A stretch of 58,780 nt of DNA from Symploca sp. SIO3C6 (GCA_010692425.1 JAAHHJ010000036.1:1-58780), one strand, 5' to 3'; counted from the stretch's first letter, positions 1-8,789 are shown. Numbers and translations are program-made. The notes: generated by a model from the letters alone, not told the origin.

Positions 1-2
1 TT

Positions 3-104
3 GAACACTGGTGGCACAAAGTCAAAACAGCGATTAGAAAAGAGTTGCCTAAGTATAATTTTGATGTCCACAAAGCGGCGGATGCAGCCTTTCAGTATTT
101 GTAA
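3..104 (+). pseudogene. C-terminal tail of an IS630-type transposase (cut by window edge)
   Basis: An open frame runs from the window edge to a TAA at 102-104 and gives 33 residues starting EHWWHKVKTAIRKELPKYNF. This matches the C-terminal end of cyanobacterial IS630/Tc1-type DDE transposases, recognised from memory of the family. Only the end is visible, so whether the upstream gene is intact cannot be judged. The heptamer repeat TTATTAC follows within about 25 bp. Confidence 0.6.
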
Positions 105-176
105 ACACACCAGCGCGCAGCGCTATATTACTTATTACTTAAAAAGCATTGATAGCAAATATTTAGGTGATCGATA

Positions 177-1523
177 TTAAACTTTAAGAGGCATCTGACC
201 ATTTTTATCTTCAACTTCCTGCCCTGGCAAGACCTCTTGATTAGTAATTAGACGCGCCCCTCGTTTGCGAGTGAAATAGTTCCATCCCCACTGAATTAAT
301 ACCAGCAACTTGTTGTCAAACTCAATCAAGAAAAAGATGTGAATAAATAGCCATGCTAACCAGGCAGGAAAACCAGCAAACTTGACAAAACCTAAATCAA
401 CCACTGCCGCGTGCCTTCCAATCACTGCTAGGCTGCCATAATCTCGATAGCAAAACCCTGGCAGAGTTTCCCCTCTCAGCTGCTTCTCAATCAGGCGGGC
501 AACATACTTAGCTTCTTGCATAGCGACTGGCGCAACTCCTGGCAGAGGTTTGCCATTTTCATCTTGGTGAGGGAAATTGGCTAGGTCACCAATGACAAAA
601 ATATTACCATGTTCTGGTACACTCAAATCTGGTTTTACAATTACCCTTCCTGCACGATCAAGTTCTGCACCAGTAGCTTGGGAAATCACTTTGCCCATTT
701 TCGAGGCTTTCATGCCAGCTGCCCAGAGAATGGTTTTCGCCTGCACTTGTTCGGTGCGATCACGGCGACGTATAGTAACGGTATTATCGTCAATGTTAGT
801 AACTAAACTTTTGGTTTGTACTGTCACCCCCAAAGCTTCTAGTGAAGCTTGGGCTTTGGTTGAAAGTTCAGGTTGATAAGGTGGCAAGACCCGATCCATG
901 CCTTCTAAAAGTAAGATTTTAGTTTCTGAGGTGTCGATATGACGGAAGTCATGTTTGAGAGTAGTGTAAGCTAGTTCTGCCATTGCTCCCGCTAATTCCA
1001 CACCTGTGGGTCCACCTCCGACAATCACAAAAGTTAACCAGGCGCGGCGCTTTTCGGGATCCGCTTCTTTTTCTGCTGCTTCAAAGGCTAAGAAAATGCG
1101 ACGCCGCATTTCTAGTGCATCTTCTATAGTCTTTAAACCGGGGGCTTTCTGTGCCCATTGATCATTGCCAAAATAGTGGTGGCTAACGCCAGTAGCAACT
1201 ATTAAGGTGTCGTAGGTTAATTCTCCGTCTTTTAGTATAACTTGTTGCTGCTGGGGTTCTACATCAGTCACTTCCCCCATCAACACTCGCGTATTTTTAT
1301 TAGGAGCAACTACAGCACGCAGGGGTGAAGAAATATCACCAGGAGATAGACCACCAGTTGCCACTTGATAAAGTAGTGGTTGGAACAAATGGAAGTTCCG
1401 CTTGTCAATTAACGTTACCTTTACTGGAGCCTTTCTCAGATGGTGGGCAGCGTAAAGACCTCCAAATCCGCCACCTACAATTACAACATGGTGAAGAGGA
1501 TGATTTTTGTTTTGATTGAACAT
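177..1523 (-). CDS. Type II NAD(P)H dehydrogenase (NDH-2)
   Basis: This 448-residue flavoprotein has two Rossmann motifs: VVIVGGGFGG near the N-terminus for FAD, and FVIVGGGPTGVELAG near residue 167 for NAD(P)H. A third conserved stretch, VIGDLAN, is typical of the FAD-binding region of NDH-2. The family passes electrons from NADH to quinone at the membrane without pumping protons. The hydrophobic C-terminal segment (PAWLAWLFIHIFFLI and beyond) fits the membrane anchor. The length is normal for the family, and the ATG start at 1523 leaves the N-terminal glycine motif intact. Cyanobacteria often have several NDH-2 paralogues (NdbA, NdbB, NdbC), and I cannot say which this is. It stands alone, with a possible promoter just upstream. 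Confidence 0.9.
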   Translation of the reverse strand: MFNQNKNHPLHHVVIVGGGFGGLYAAHHLRKAPVKVTLIDKRNFHLFQPLLYQVATGGLSPGDISSPLRAVVAPNKNTRVLMGEVTDVEPQQQQVILKDGELTYDTLIVATGVSHHYFGNDQWAQKAPGLKTIEDALEMRRRIFLAFEAAEKEADPEKRRAWLTFVIVGGGPTGVELAGAMAELAYTTLKHDFRHIDTSETKILLLEGMDRVLPPYQPELSTKAQASLEALGVTVQTKSLVTNIDDNTVTIRRRDRTEQVQAKTILWAAGMKASKMGKVISQATGAELDRAGRVIVKPDLSVPEHGNIFVIGDLANFPHQDENGKPLPGVAPVAMQEAKYVARLIEKQLRGETLPGFCYRDYGSLAVIGRHAAVVDLGFVKFAGFPAWLAWLFIHIFFLIEFDNKLLVLIQWGWNYFTRKRGARLITNQEVLPGQEVEDKNGQMPLKV

Positions 1524-1866
1524 AGTAATTTTTTACTCTATTAGTTTAGTTGCTACTTGTTTGACAATAAATTAACTAAAAAATTAAACTTAACTATAAG
1601 GTTTTTGTAAAGTACAAAGTCTTAAGTATGATTTTTGGAATGATACTCTAGTCTAAAGAGTGATACTAATTTAACGCTCATGATTCATGGTAAGTACATG
1701 TTTATAAACATAGTTCACCGCCATCAATAAGGAACAACTAAAAAGTTAACAGCTTGGTTTTAGCTAAAGGATTATGTTCAAACAACTTTACGTTAACAAT
1801 CCTCAAATCTAAGTGTCAAGGGATGCAGGTTAATTTGAATCCTTGTAGTTTCAACGCGAGTACAGG
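1524..1866. other. Intergenic gap, AT-rich
   Basis: This gap separates the NDH-2 start from the end of the decayed gene at 1867-2571. Apart from the possible NDH-2 promoter at 1538-1567, I see no gene, hairpin or repeat of note. Confidence 0.5.
1538..1567 (-). promoter_or_regulatory. Possible sigma-70-type promoter for NDH-2
   Basis: On the minus strand TTGTCA (1562-1567) lies 18 bp from TAATAG (1538-1543), about 15-20 bp upstream of the NDH-2 ATG. This is a consensus-like match only, in AT-rich DNA where chance matches are common. Confidence 0.25.
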
Positions 1867-2571
1867 TCAATTAAGAATAAGATACTTAGCATCAGCAGGC
1901 ATACGAAAACTTACTTTCACACCATCGCGCTTGAGTTCAACCTCACCACGATCCAAACCATTCATATCCAGTACCGTAGCTTTAGTAATACCTGGATTAT
2001 TAATAGTCACACTAAGATCATTATCTGCGATCGCCCAAGGAGCTTTTCCATAATCTACACCTTAAAGCCCTTGTACTCAATACCATTCTTATTCTCCCAA
2101 GTTACCTCTTGCTGTGTCCAGCCAGTTGGTCTAGCCACAGTACCTACCTGAACAAGAATTTTCTGTAAGGATTTACTGGCTCTAATAGTTGGCGCAGCCA
2201 GCCCTTGTCAGTCTGTTGTAATTTTGGGTCAAAGAACAAAAGACTATGCATACTCTCACTATCGCGAGGGATACCCCAATGGGGCTGCGGCTTGACAAGC
2301 ATCGCGTAGTAAGGTAAAGAGAGATTGTCATATATATCCCCTCCTGCTTCATTGCCGCGACATACTGCCAAAGCTGATCACGTGCCTTCTCGTTGATATC
2401 CGTCAGCTTGGAATCTTGACTATTTGAGGGATTTGACTTCTCTTGCTCCTTGTCCCCACTGGAAATAGAACTAGACTGCACTGTGGTACCAGCACAGGAA
2501 GTTGTGAATAAAACTATAGTCAAAAACAACCACCGCCAGCTGAAATTGTTATAATCAAACCAATTAAACAT
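1867..2571 (-). pseudogene. Decayed lipoprotein, glycoside-hydrolase-like
   Basis: The frame opening at 2571 encodes a lipoprotein signal (hydrophobic stretch ending FTTSCAG) and then RDQLWQYVAAMKQEGIYMTI. The coding sense then moves to another frame, giving YYAMLVKPQPHWGIP, LLFFDPKLQQ and WLRQLLEPVNPY, and ends at a stop near 2144. Further along, VGTVARPTGWTQQEVTWEN and, after another shift, DYGKAPWAIADNDLSVTINN run to a TGA at 1867-1869. These pieces resemble the start and the C-terminal beta domain of cellulase-type (TIM-barrel) glycoside hydrolases. The middle of the barrel is missing, so a large internal deletion plus at least two frameshifts is inferred. The family assignment is from memory of motif patterns; decay of the frame is directly visible. 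Confidence 0.6.
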
Positions 2572-2608
2572 AGATGACCTGTCGCTAAGAGAGTTAAAGG
2601 CAGCGGAT

Positions 2609-2660
2609 TTATTACTTATTACTTATTACTTATTACTTATTACTTATTACTTATTACTTA
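2609..2660. repeat. Tandem heptamer repeat (TTATTAC), about 7.4 copies
   Basis: Perfect tandem TTATTAC units lie directly upstream of the decayed lipoprotein gene. The same heptamer occurs near 126-141, at 45190-45220 and at 50590-50620. It fits the short tandemly repeated repetitive (STRR) sequences known from cyanobacteria. Confidence 0.9.
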
Positions 2661-2770
2661 ATTCACGGCGAGTATAACTTATAAATCCGCTCAACTGTCA
2701 AGCTAAGTTAATTAAAGTTTTTGTAAAGTTGCGGAGATTTTTACAGAATTGTCCTCCTGGAGGCTTTTGT

Positions 2771-3562
2771 TCAAGACTTGTACAGGCTAGATATAAATTC
2801 TTGAGTTAGTAGTTGATCCTGCAGCGACCATAATTTTGTCGAATTTACAGGTAATTTTTCGTCATCGTAAGAAGCTACATACAAATTAGCAGGTGTTAGC
2901 TTGACGATAATTGGGGTAGTTGTACTCAAAAAATCTCTAATATCTTTCTCCAAACTTTCCTTGGATGAATTATCGAGAGTGTCCGGATTGAACAAACCGA
3001 TGCGGAAATAAAAATCGTTATCCACATCGGCTGAAGTTCGATGGTAGGCGTGGAGAATATTGAAACTTTGAGCAGCTTTTCTAATCTGGTCTAGTGTGTT
3101 GGGATAATAGCTAGTTGGTTGGGGTAAATTGCTCTTATTAGAACTCGTTTCACCTAGAGGCGGATGGCGAATAGGCCACCCCATGATTACAGCCTTATCT
3201 CCTTGTAGAGAAAATGAACGTTCATAAGGTCTTTGCCCGCGACTGGTGAAATCATAACCGCAATTGTCAAACCCGCCAATTTGAATCTGAAACGGAACGT
3301 ATTCCGACCTCTGTAGCCAATTAATAAAACCACAGACATCCATCTTTTTTGATAAGCTTTGATATTTGGCTAGGTTCGAGTTGTGCATCGGCATGCCAAT
3401 AACTTGCTCAAGTCCCAAGATAGTGGCGTGAACTTGTGGCAATTCGTAGGGAATGAATTCAATACCAGTAATGCCAGCAATCATTTTCTGGCAGTGCCGA
3501 ATTAGGTTTACTAATTCCAGAGATTTTTCTCCATAAAGTGATATTAAAGTTACTTGCCTCAT
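2771..3562 (-). CDS. Unknown protein, possible divergent 2H-phosphoesterase-like fold
   Basis: I do not recognise this 263-residue protein with confidence. It has no signal peptide or membrane segment. Two H-x-T motifs are visible, VHATI at residues 44-48 and YHRTS at 173-177, about 130 residues apart. Paired HxT/S motifs in this arrangement are the hallmark of 2H phosphoesterases (2'-5' RNA ligase and cyclic phosphodiesterase relatives), but the surrounding sequence is not a clear match. Its ATG overlaps the stop of the upstream glycosyltransferase gene by 4 bp (ATGA), so the two are probably co-transcribed and translationally coupled. Any link to sugar or nucleotide metabolism is inferred from that coupling only. 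Confidence 0.7.
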   Translation of the reverse strand: MRQVTLISLYGEKSLELVNLIRHCQKMIAGITGIEFIPYELPQVHATILGLEQVIGMPMHNSNLAKYQSLSKKMDVCGFINWLQRSEYVPFQIQIGGFDNCGYDFTSRGQRPYERSFSLQGDKAVIMGWPIRHPPLGETSSNKSNLPQPTSYYPNTLDQIRKAAQSFNILHAYHRTSADVDNDFYFRIGLFNPDTLDNSSKESLEKDIRDFLSTTTPIIVKLTPANLYVASYDDEKLPVNSTKLWSLQDQLLTQEFISSLYKS

Positions 3563-4896
3563 ACAGAAACTTCTTTGTGAGTTACACCTCCAACTGATAT
3601 GGTATTAGTTTTTTTAAATAAAAGTTGAGAGTACTGCTGTGCAATCAGCTCAGGTGTAAAATGGCACTGCATATAATCACGCCCCGCTTTACCCATCTGC
3701 TTAACTAAGTGGGGATTTGCTGCCAGATGTAAAATAAAAGCTGCCAATCCGGCAGCATCACCGTTACCGAAAGCCTTACCGCAACCAGCTTCATTTAATA
3801 TTCCCCGTAGATAAGAGTGAGACTCGCAAATTATAGCTACAGGACGCCCAGCAGCCAAAGCACCATAAAGTTTGCTAGGTGCTACTAAACCTTCCATACC
3901 CTCACTAACGCTGACTAGGGATAAGTCGCAAGCTGTTAGTGAATAGGGCAAATTTTTTTTATCCTGATAGGGCAAAAACTGGCAATTTCTCAAGCCCAAC
4001 TTTTTCGCCTTGGACTGAAAAACTTGGCGCTTAGCACCGCTACCAATAAACACAAACTGAATCGGTTTTTGTTGTAAGAGTTTAACCACTTCAAAAATCG
4101 TGTCCATGTCGTGACAGCGACCCATATTGCCAGAATAGAGAACAGTAAAGGTGTCAACCAGATTAAATTGCTTAGCAAACCAGTTATCTTCCTTGGCAAT
4201 TGGTAAGATCCAAGCAGGGTCAGCCCAACTATGAATAACTCCAATTTTATCAATAACTTCAGGACATTTAGCCGCAACTCTATGTTTCATTGTCGCGCTG
4301 AGAACTATAATTTGTTGGGCGCGTTTCCAGATTCGGCGGTTAATAGCATCCCAGAGTCGGACTGACCAGTGATCAGCAGAAATTAAACCTAACTCGACAG
4401 CGATATCAGGATATAGGTCATACAGCAGACAGACGTAGGGTAAACCCAAAATTAAATTGGCAAAGTACCCTAGAATTGGTAAAAAAGGGGGAGCTGTAGT
4501 GAGGAGCAACACTTCTCCTCTAGAGCTGGCATCGAGTAAATGAAGTGCGGAACGAAGAAAAAATAGGAGTCCATTAACAGCTTTACCCAGAATTTTCTCA
4601 AACCAAGTACGAACGATAGGTGGCAACCAAGCTGTGCGCAGTAGCGTGCATCGCCGAATCACAACCTGCCCTAAATGTTCAATCTTTGGAGCTGATTTAG
4701 TTTGGAAAGCATAGCTAGGTTGTCCTGTAAAGACTTGAATCGGCAAGCCTAGTCTTCCCAACTGAATGGCTAACTCTGCAATCAGCTGCCCTGTCGCAGC
4801 ATAATCAGGTGGATAAAACTGCGTGATAATCAACAGTTTTAGCCTTCGGCTGTGCTTTACCAACATTTTGGTTGTGATCATTCCTCTTCGCTGCAT
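3559..4896 (-). CDS. GT4 glycosyltransferase, WcaI-like
   Basis: This 445-residue GT-B fold glycosyltransferase has the N-terminal motif TQFYPPDYAATGQLIAEL, typical of the WcaI branch (colanic-acid-type transferases). The C-terminal half carries LYSGNMGRCHDMDT, and EGMEGLVAPSKLYGALAAGR in the nucleotide-sugar binding region. It would transfer a sugar from an NDP-sugar to a lipid-linked repeat unit at the cytoplasmic face of the inner membrane. It is divergent from the tyrosine autokinase gene at 5260 and overlaps the following gene by 4 bp. In-frame ATGs at codons 6 and 11 are alternative starts; M1 is kept because no ribosome site decides between them. The donor sugar is unknown. Confidence 0.88.
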   Translation of the reverse strand: MQRRGMITTKMLVKHSRRLKLLIITQFYPPDYAATGQLIAELAIQLGRLGLPIQVFTGQPSYAFQTKSAPKIEHLGQVVIRRCTLLRTAWLPPIVRTWFEKILGKAVNGLLFFLRSALHLLDASSRGEVLLLTTAPPFLPILGYFANLILGLPYVCLLYDLYPDIAVELGLISADHWSVRLWDAINRRIWKRAQQIIVLSATMKHRVAAKCPEVIDKIGVIHSWADPAWILPIAKEDNWFAKQFNLVDTFTVLYSGNMGRCHDMDTIFEVVKLLQQKPIQFVFIGSGAKRQVFQSKAKKLGLRNCQFLPYQDKKNLPYSLTACDLSLVSVSEGMEGLVAPSKLYGALAAGRPVAIICESHSYLRGILNEAGCGKAFGNGDAAGLAAFILHLAANPHLVKQMGKAGRDYMQCHFTPELIAQQYSQLLFKKTNTISVGGVTHKEVSV

Positions 4897-5259
4897 GCAT
4901 TATTTCTTACCTCTACTTGGTTTTGAATAGTTTTCCGGATCACAAATTTTTTACTTAGGGAACTCCAAGAACTAAATTATCCAATTTACTAGAGAAACAC
5001 GGCGTAAAGAGTCCTATCCCCATCCCCCTATCCCCCTATCCCCCCATCTCCCCATCTCCCCATCTCCCCATCTCACCATCCCTCCCTGCAATTGGATATT
5101 TTTTATTTGCAAGTTTCTTTATCCTGATGACCGACCTATACCCTGTATCAGTAATTGGTAATACTTGGCATGTACGCTCATCCTCAGCTTACTCTTTCTG
5201 AACTCGTCCGGGGAGGAAAGCGTCACTGCTTCGGAAAAATTTCAAAAATTTTTTTAATT
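4897..5259. other. Divergent intergenic region between glycosyltransferase and autokinase
   Basis: This region must hold the promoters of both divergent polysaccharide genes. It contains the CCCCATCTC-type repeat at 5013-5086. The autokinase frame is open upstream as far as a TTG at 5155, but coding sense before 5260 is weak. I see no convincing -35/-10 pair. Confidence 0.5.
5013..5086. repeat. CCCCTATC / CCCCATCTC tandem repeat
   Basis: Degenerate 8-9 bp units (CCCCTATC, then CCCCATCTC) repeat in tandem. The same unit, often on the other strand as GATGGGGA, occurs at 31592-31650, 40045-40124 and 46743-46831. It is a dispersed intergenic tandem repeat of this genome. Confidence 0.85.
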
Positions 5260-7542
5260 ATGGGTTCAGACGCAAATTTTCAGCCATTGCTGCCCAACAG
5301 TAACACTCAAGTGTTATTACCAACATCTGTTCTCAGTGGTGGTATCTCAGCTATTGACGAAGACAAACTGGATCTATCTCAGATTCTCAGTTTAGTTCGT
5401 CGTCGGATGGTAGTGATTGCTGGTGTAGCAATCGCTATCTCTTCTGGAATTATTGCCAAAACTTTGGGCAAAACTCCCCAGTATCAGGGAAAATTCCAGC
5501 TGTTAGTCGAGCCAGTTACTGGCGAACAGAAGTTAGATCAGCTCAATCAATCTCTGAAAACAACTGCTGGAATTAAAGCTGACGGTTTAGACTACGAAAG
5601 TCAGATTGAGGTCTTGAGAAGTCCTCAAGTAATGTTGCCGATTGTTGAGTCTATTCAAGCACGTTATCCTGAATTTGACTACGACAGTTTCCAAGATAAA
5701 CTGACTGTTACCCAGCTACGAGAAACCAAAATTTTAGAAACTAGATACCAAGATTCTGACCCTGAAAAAATTAAGTTTGTCTTAGAGCAAATAGTCAAAG
5801 GCTACATTAAGTATTCTGAGCAAGAGCAGCAAACCACAACGCGACAGGGTATCCAATTCGTCGAATCCCAGCTTCCGAAACTAAAGGAACGAGTTAATAA
5901 ACTTCAGGAGCAACTACAGCGATTTCGACAGCGCTACAACCTTACTGATCCAGAAACTCAGGGTAAACTGCTGACAAGTCGTCTCAGCACAATTGTAGAA
6001 CAAAGACAAACAACCGATACTACACTCCAAGAAACTCAAGAACTCTACTCAAGATTGCAAACTCAGTTGGGACTCTCAACAGAGCAGGCTCTAACAGCAG
6101 CAACCCTTTCAGAGGCACCCCGCTACCAAGAGTTACTTAACCAGCTAGCTGAAGTAGAACGCCAGATTGCCATGGAGTCTGCACGGTTCACAACTGATAG
6201 CCCAGCAATTGCAGCCTTAGAGGAGCAAAGGCAGAATTTACTACCTCTGCTTAATCAAGAAGTGGCAAAAGTTGTTCCCAAAGGTACAGGCACCAACAGT
6301 GCCGAAGCCCTAGCTGCCCCTAGTTCTGTACGTTTGAATCTGATTGAGAATTTAGTCAATGCTTCCAATCAAATGCGGGTTTTGGAGGCACGTCAAACCT
6401 CAATTGCCAAGGCAGAAGGCGAGATGAAGAAAAATCTCGAAAACTTGGCAGTTATTTCCCGCCAGTATACGGATTTACAGCGGCAGTTAAAAGTTTCCAC
6501 AGAGAGTTTAAATCGCTTTTTGGCAGTGCGGGAGACTCTAGAAATTGAATCAGCTCAGAAAACTCTTCCCTGGCAGGTAATTAGAAAGCCGCAACAGCCA
6601 CAAGAACCAATTTCGCCCAATGTACCTCGCGGTATAGTTCTCGGTGTTGTGGCTGGCATGCTGGCAGGTGGTGGTGCTGGGTTGTTAACAGAAAAGTTTG
6701 ACCGGGTGTTTCACACTCCTGATGAGATCAAAGAAGCTACAGGTTTACCTGTATTAGGAACTATTCCTTTTCACAAAGAACTCAAGAAAGGCTTGATCAG
6801 TCCAGTTGGTAATTTGGTCTCAGAGTCTGAGAAGGTAGAGTTTAATAATAGCTATATTAGTTCTCCATTTTTGGAGGCGTTTCGCTCTTTGCAAGTTAAT
6901 CTCCACTTTCTCGGTACTGACGAGTCAATTCGCTCATTGGTGATCTCTTCTACAGTTCCAGCAGATGGAAAGTCCACCGTCGCTAGCTTCCTAGCCCAAG
7001 CGGCAGCAGCGATGGGGCGGCGTGTGTTGCTAGTGGATGCCGATTTGCGCCGTCCTCAGGTGCATGAGAGGATGGATTTACCAAATGTGTGGGGATTGAG
7101 CAATATTATTACCAGCGAGATGGATGTTGATGATGTCATTCAGCAATCACCGATGGAAAAAAATTTATTTGTGTTGACTGCTGGTCAAATTCCTCCTGAT
7201 CCTACCCGACTTCTGAGTTCCCAAAAAATGCAGAATTTAGTTAAGCATTTTCAAGAGTCCTTCGATCTAGTTTTATTTGATACACCTCCGATGTTGGGTT
7301 TAGCGGATGCCAGACTGCTAGAGGCTCATACTAGTGGTATGGTGATGGTGGTTGGATTGGGGAGAACTGACCGCTCTGTGTTTAGAGAAGTTTTATCTGG
7401 ATTAAGAACTTCTCGTGCAAGGGTTTTGGGTGTGGTGGCTAATGGGGTTAAGAATTACACGGTTGATCCTTCTAACTACTATCACCGCTACTATGGTCAA
7501 CAGCGTTTTCAGGAAACTAAACTGCGTGAGACAGCGGTTTAA
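5260..7542 (+). CDS. Polysaccharide co-polymerase / tyrosine autokinase (Wzc/BY-kinase type)
   Basis: This is a bacterial tyrosine kinase fused to a chain-length regulator. The N-terminal Wzz-like part has a membrane segment (VVIAGVAIAISSGIIA), then long coiled-coil stretches, then a second membrane segment (GIVLGVVAGMLAGGGAG). The cytoplasmic kinase carries Walker A PADGKST, Walker A' VLLVDADLRRP and Walker B LVLFDTPP. A tyrosine-rich tail (SNYYHRYYGQQ) is the usual autophosphorylation cluster. It controls polymer length and export with Wzy and the outer-membrane exporter. I chose the ATG at 5260 (MGSDANFQPLL) because coding sense is weak upstream; the frame is open from a TTG at 5155 and an ATG at 5170. 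It is divergent from the WcaI-like gene and about 3.4 kb from the Wzx/Wzy gene run. Confidence 0.92.
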   Translation: MGSDANFQPLLPNSNTQVLLPTSVLSGGISAIDEDKLDLSQILSLVRRRMVVIAGVAIAISSGIIAKTLGKTPQYQGKFQLLVEPVTGEQKLDQLNQSLKTTAGIKADGLDYESQIEVLRSPQVMLPIVESIQARYPEFDYDSFQDKLTVTQLRETKILETRYQDSDPEKIKFVLEQIVKGYIKYSEQEQQTTTRQGIQFVESQLPKLKERVNKLQEQLQRFRQRYNLTDPETQGKLLTSRLSTIVEQRQTTDTTLQETQELYSRLQTQLGLSTEQALTAATLSEAPRYQELLNQLAEVERQIAMESARFTTDSPAIAALEEQRQNLLPLLNQEVAKVVPKGTGTNSAEALAAPSSVRLNLIENLVNASNQMRVLEARQTSIAKAEGEMKKNLENLAVISRQYTDLQRQLKVSTESLNRFLAVRETLEIESAQKTLPWQVIRKPQQPQEPISPNVPRGIVLGVVAGMLAGGGAGLLTEKFDRVFHTPDEIKEATGLPVLGTIPFHKELKKGLISPVGNLVSESEKVEFNNSYISSPFLEAFRSLQVNLHFLGTDESIRSLVISSTVPADGKSTVASFLAQAAAAMGRRVLLVDADLRRPQVHERMDLPNVWGLSNIITSEMDVDDVIQQSPMEKNLFVLTAGQIPPDPTRLLSSQKMQNLVKHFQESFDLVLFDTPPMLGLADARLLEAHTSGMVMVVGLGRTDRSVFREVLSGLRTSRARVLGVVANGVKNYTVDPSNYYHRYYGQQRFQETKLRETAV

Positions 7543-7551
7543 GTGACATCT

Positions 7552-7581
7552 CCCACACCGAATCATAGATTACGGTGTGGG
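7552..7581. other. Hairpin 10 nt after the autokinase stop, IS605-end-like
   Basis: CCCACACCG (7552-7560) pairs perfectly with CGGTGTGGG (7573-7581), with an inner AAT/ATT. No T-run follows, so it is not a classic intrinsic terminator, although it could still stop readthrough. The downstream GGGCTTCTGG and the upstream GACATCT resemble the flanks of the hairpins at 7877-7927 and 44109-44128. Confidence 0.6.
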
Positions 7582-7876
7582 CTTCTGGCTCCGCAAGGAT
7601 TCGGTGAACTTCCTTCGTGGTACTCCCTCTTTCCCACAGGGGGCGTTTTATAGTGGGGAACATGCCCAGCCCCACTTGAATAGTATTAAGTACTACTCGC
7701 CTACGTCCCTTGAAGATTTTACTTACAGGAGGCATCATCGTTGATTAACTACTTCCCTGTAAAACCCCAGATCTTCAGTTGTCTAGGTACTACGTATAGC
7801 CAGCATTTTAGGCTTTGCTACTTAAGATAAGTATACCAGACCAGAGGACGATTTATGTGGCTGCGCCACTCACACA

Positions 7877-7927
7877 GGCAATTCATCCCACGCTGACCCT
7901 CCGGGTACAGACGTGGGGCTTCTTGCC
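7877..7927. other. Nested hairpin, IS605-end-like
   Basis: Outer GGCAA/TTGCC (7877-7881, 7923-7927), middle CCCACG/CGTGGG (7887-7892, 7912-7917) and inner ACCC/GGGT (7896-7899, 7903-7906) form a nested stem. The flank GTGGGGCTTCTTGCC matches, on the opposite strand, the hairpin after tnpB at 52193-52219, which has GCAAGAA before CCCCG. Confidence 0.6.
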
Positions 7928-8446
7928 GGACAAGCTAACACAGGGGTGGACAACTGGGAAGAGGAGCCAAAAATCCTCTCAACTTAAAATGTCTTATGGA
8001 AGCTGGGGATTTAAACCCAATAGCTGGGTAGAGAGAGATGGGCACACAGAGTTCTCTGTTAGAGAGCAACTTGTTCTCAGGAGTGCTTCCTGCTCTAGGA
8101 ACTTAGCGGCGCAGGAATCTAACACTACTTTTTGAGGGAGTAGTAGAGTGATGAGTTTAAGTTTTCTATAAAAAATAACCGGATTTGATTTAGCAACAAG
8201 TGTAAGTACTGAAAGCAGCCTGAATTTTGTTAAGCCTTTTGATATTAAGTTGCAGTTAGAAGCATCTGATTGGACAACGTAAACAGGACATTTTATATTC
8301 TATTTTCTCCTTACTTGGTTTACTTGCTGCCAGAATCATTGTTTAGACAGCAACCTGTTATGAACAGGCCCTTGCATAATTTCTTAATAAATGCTGCTAA
8401 TTAATTCTTTTGTGGTCAACACGGTTAAAGTTATAGAAGCAAAGCC

Positions 8447-8722
8447 ATGTCAGTAAAAGAAACCGAGGCTATTTTTACCATCGTTTTCCGCAATATTGCC
8501 CTATCTAATTGGGCAAATTTGTTGCCAGAAGCTCAAGTACAGATGCTTGAAGAAGTTGCGGATTTAATCAATTGTGAGTCTCTACTGTTTGGAAAAAAAC
8601 AACAGTTAGTTCTACGTTTGGATAGTTTACAGAGTTACGTTACCGAGGCACAAAAAGCAAGAATTATTCAAATATTGGCGCTGTTAGAAAAAACAGTTGT
8701 AGCAGAATTAAACTGTGCATAA
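8447..8722 (+). CDS. Small hypothetical protein
   Basis: This 91-residue soluble protein is predicted largely helical (TEAIFTIVFRNIALSNWANL, then VQMLEEVADLI, then ARIIQILALLEKTVVAEL). I do not recognise a domain. It has an ATG start, typical codon use and no overlapping better frame, so it is probably real. It lies between the autokinase and the YdcF-like gene. No function is proposed. Confidence 0.6.
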   Translation: MSVKETEAIFTIVFRNIALSNWANLLPEAQVQMLEEVADLINCESLLFGKKQQLVLRLDSLQSYVTEAQKARIIQILALLEKTVVAELNCA

Positions 8723-8731
8723 TTTGTTCGT

Positions 8732-8756
8732 GATCCATGGTTCATGGTTCATTGCT
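8732..8756. repeat. GTTCATG/GTTCATT heptamer repeat
   Basis: Three degenerate heptamers (ATCCATG GTTCATG GTTCATT) lie between two genes. The same repeat family occurs at 33026-33053, 45045-45090, 46670-46702 and 47568-47626. Confidence 0.6.
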
Positions 8757-8789
8757 GATAACAAGATGAACTATTAGCAAGTTTTGAAA

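Larger units (their letters stand above)
7543..8446. other. Gap of about 900 bp with IS605-like end hairpins and no convincing gene
   Basis: Two hairpins of the same design (7552-7581 and 7877-7927) lie here, each followed by GGGCTTCT. Short open frames at 7517-7738 (minus) and 7815-8135 (plus) look non-coding. The stretch 8150-8446 shows nothing recognisable. The 7543-7930 part may be a remnant of an IS200/IS605-type element or its guide-RNA region. Confidence 0.5.

Noticed and set aside
2609-2660. Regular repeat array that might be a CRISPR
   Set aside because: Units are 7 bp in direct tandem with no spacers, and no cas genes are present. It is an STRR-type repeat.
7552-7581. Hairpin as an ordinary intrinsic terminator of the autokinase gene
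   Set aside because: It lacks a T-run, and its flanks match those of other IS605-like end hairpins, so an element end is more likely.
7517-7738. Minus-strand 73-residue open frame after the autokinase
   Set aside because: It overlaps the autokinase 3' end and the IS605-like hairpin, has no recognisable motif, and is explained better as non-coding element DNA.
7815-8135. Plus-strand 106-residue open frame
   Set aside because: Composition is irregular, it spans the nested hairpin, and no domain or ribosome site is seen.
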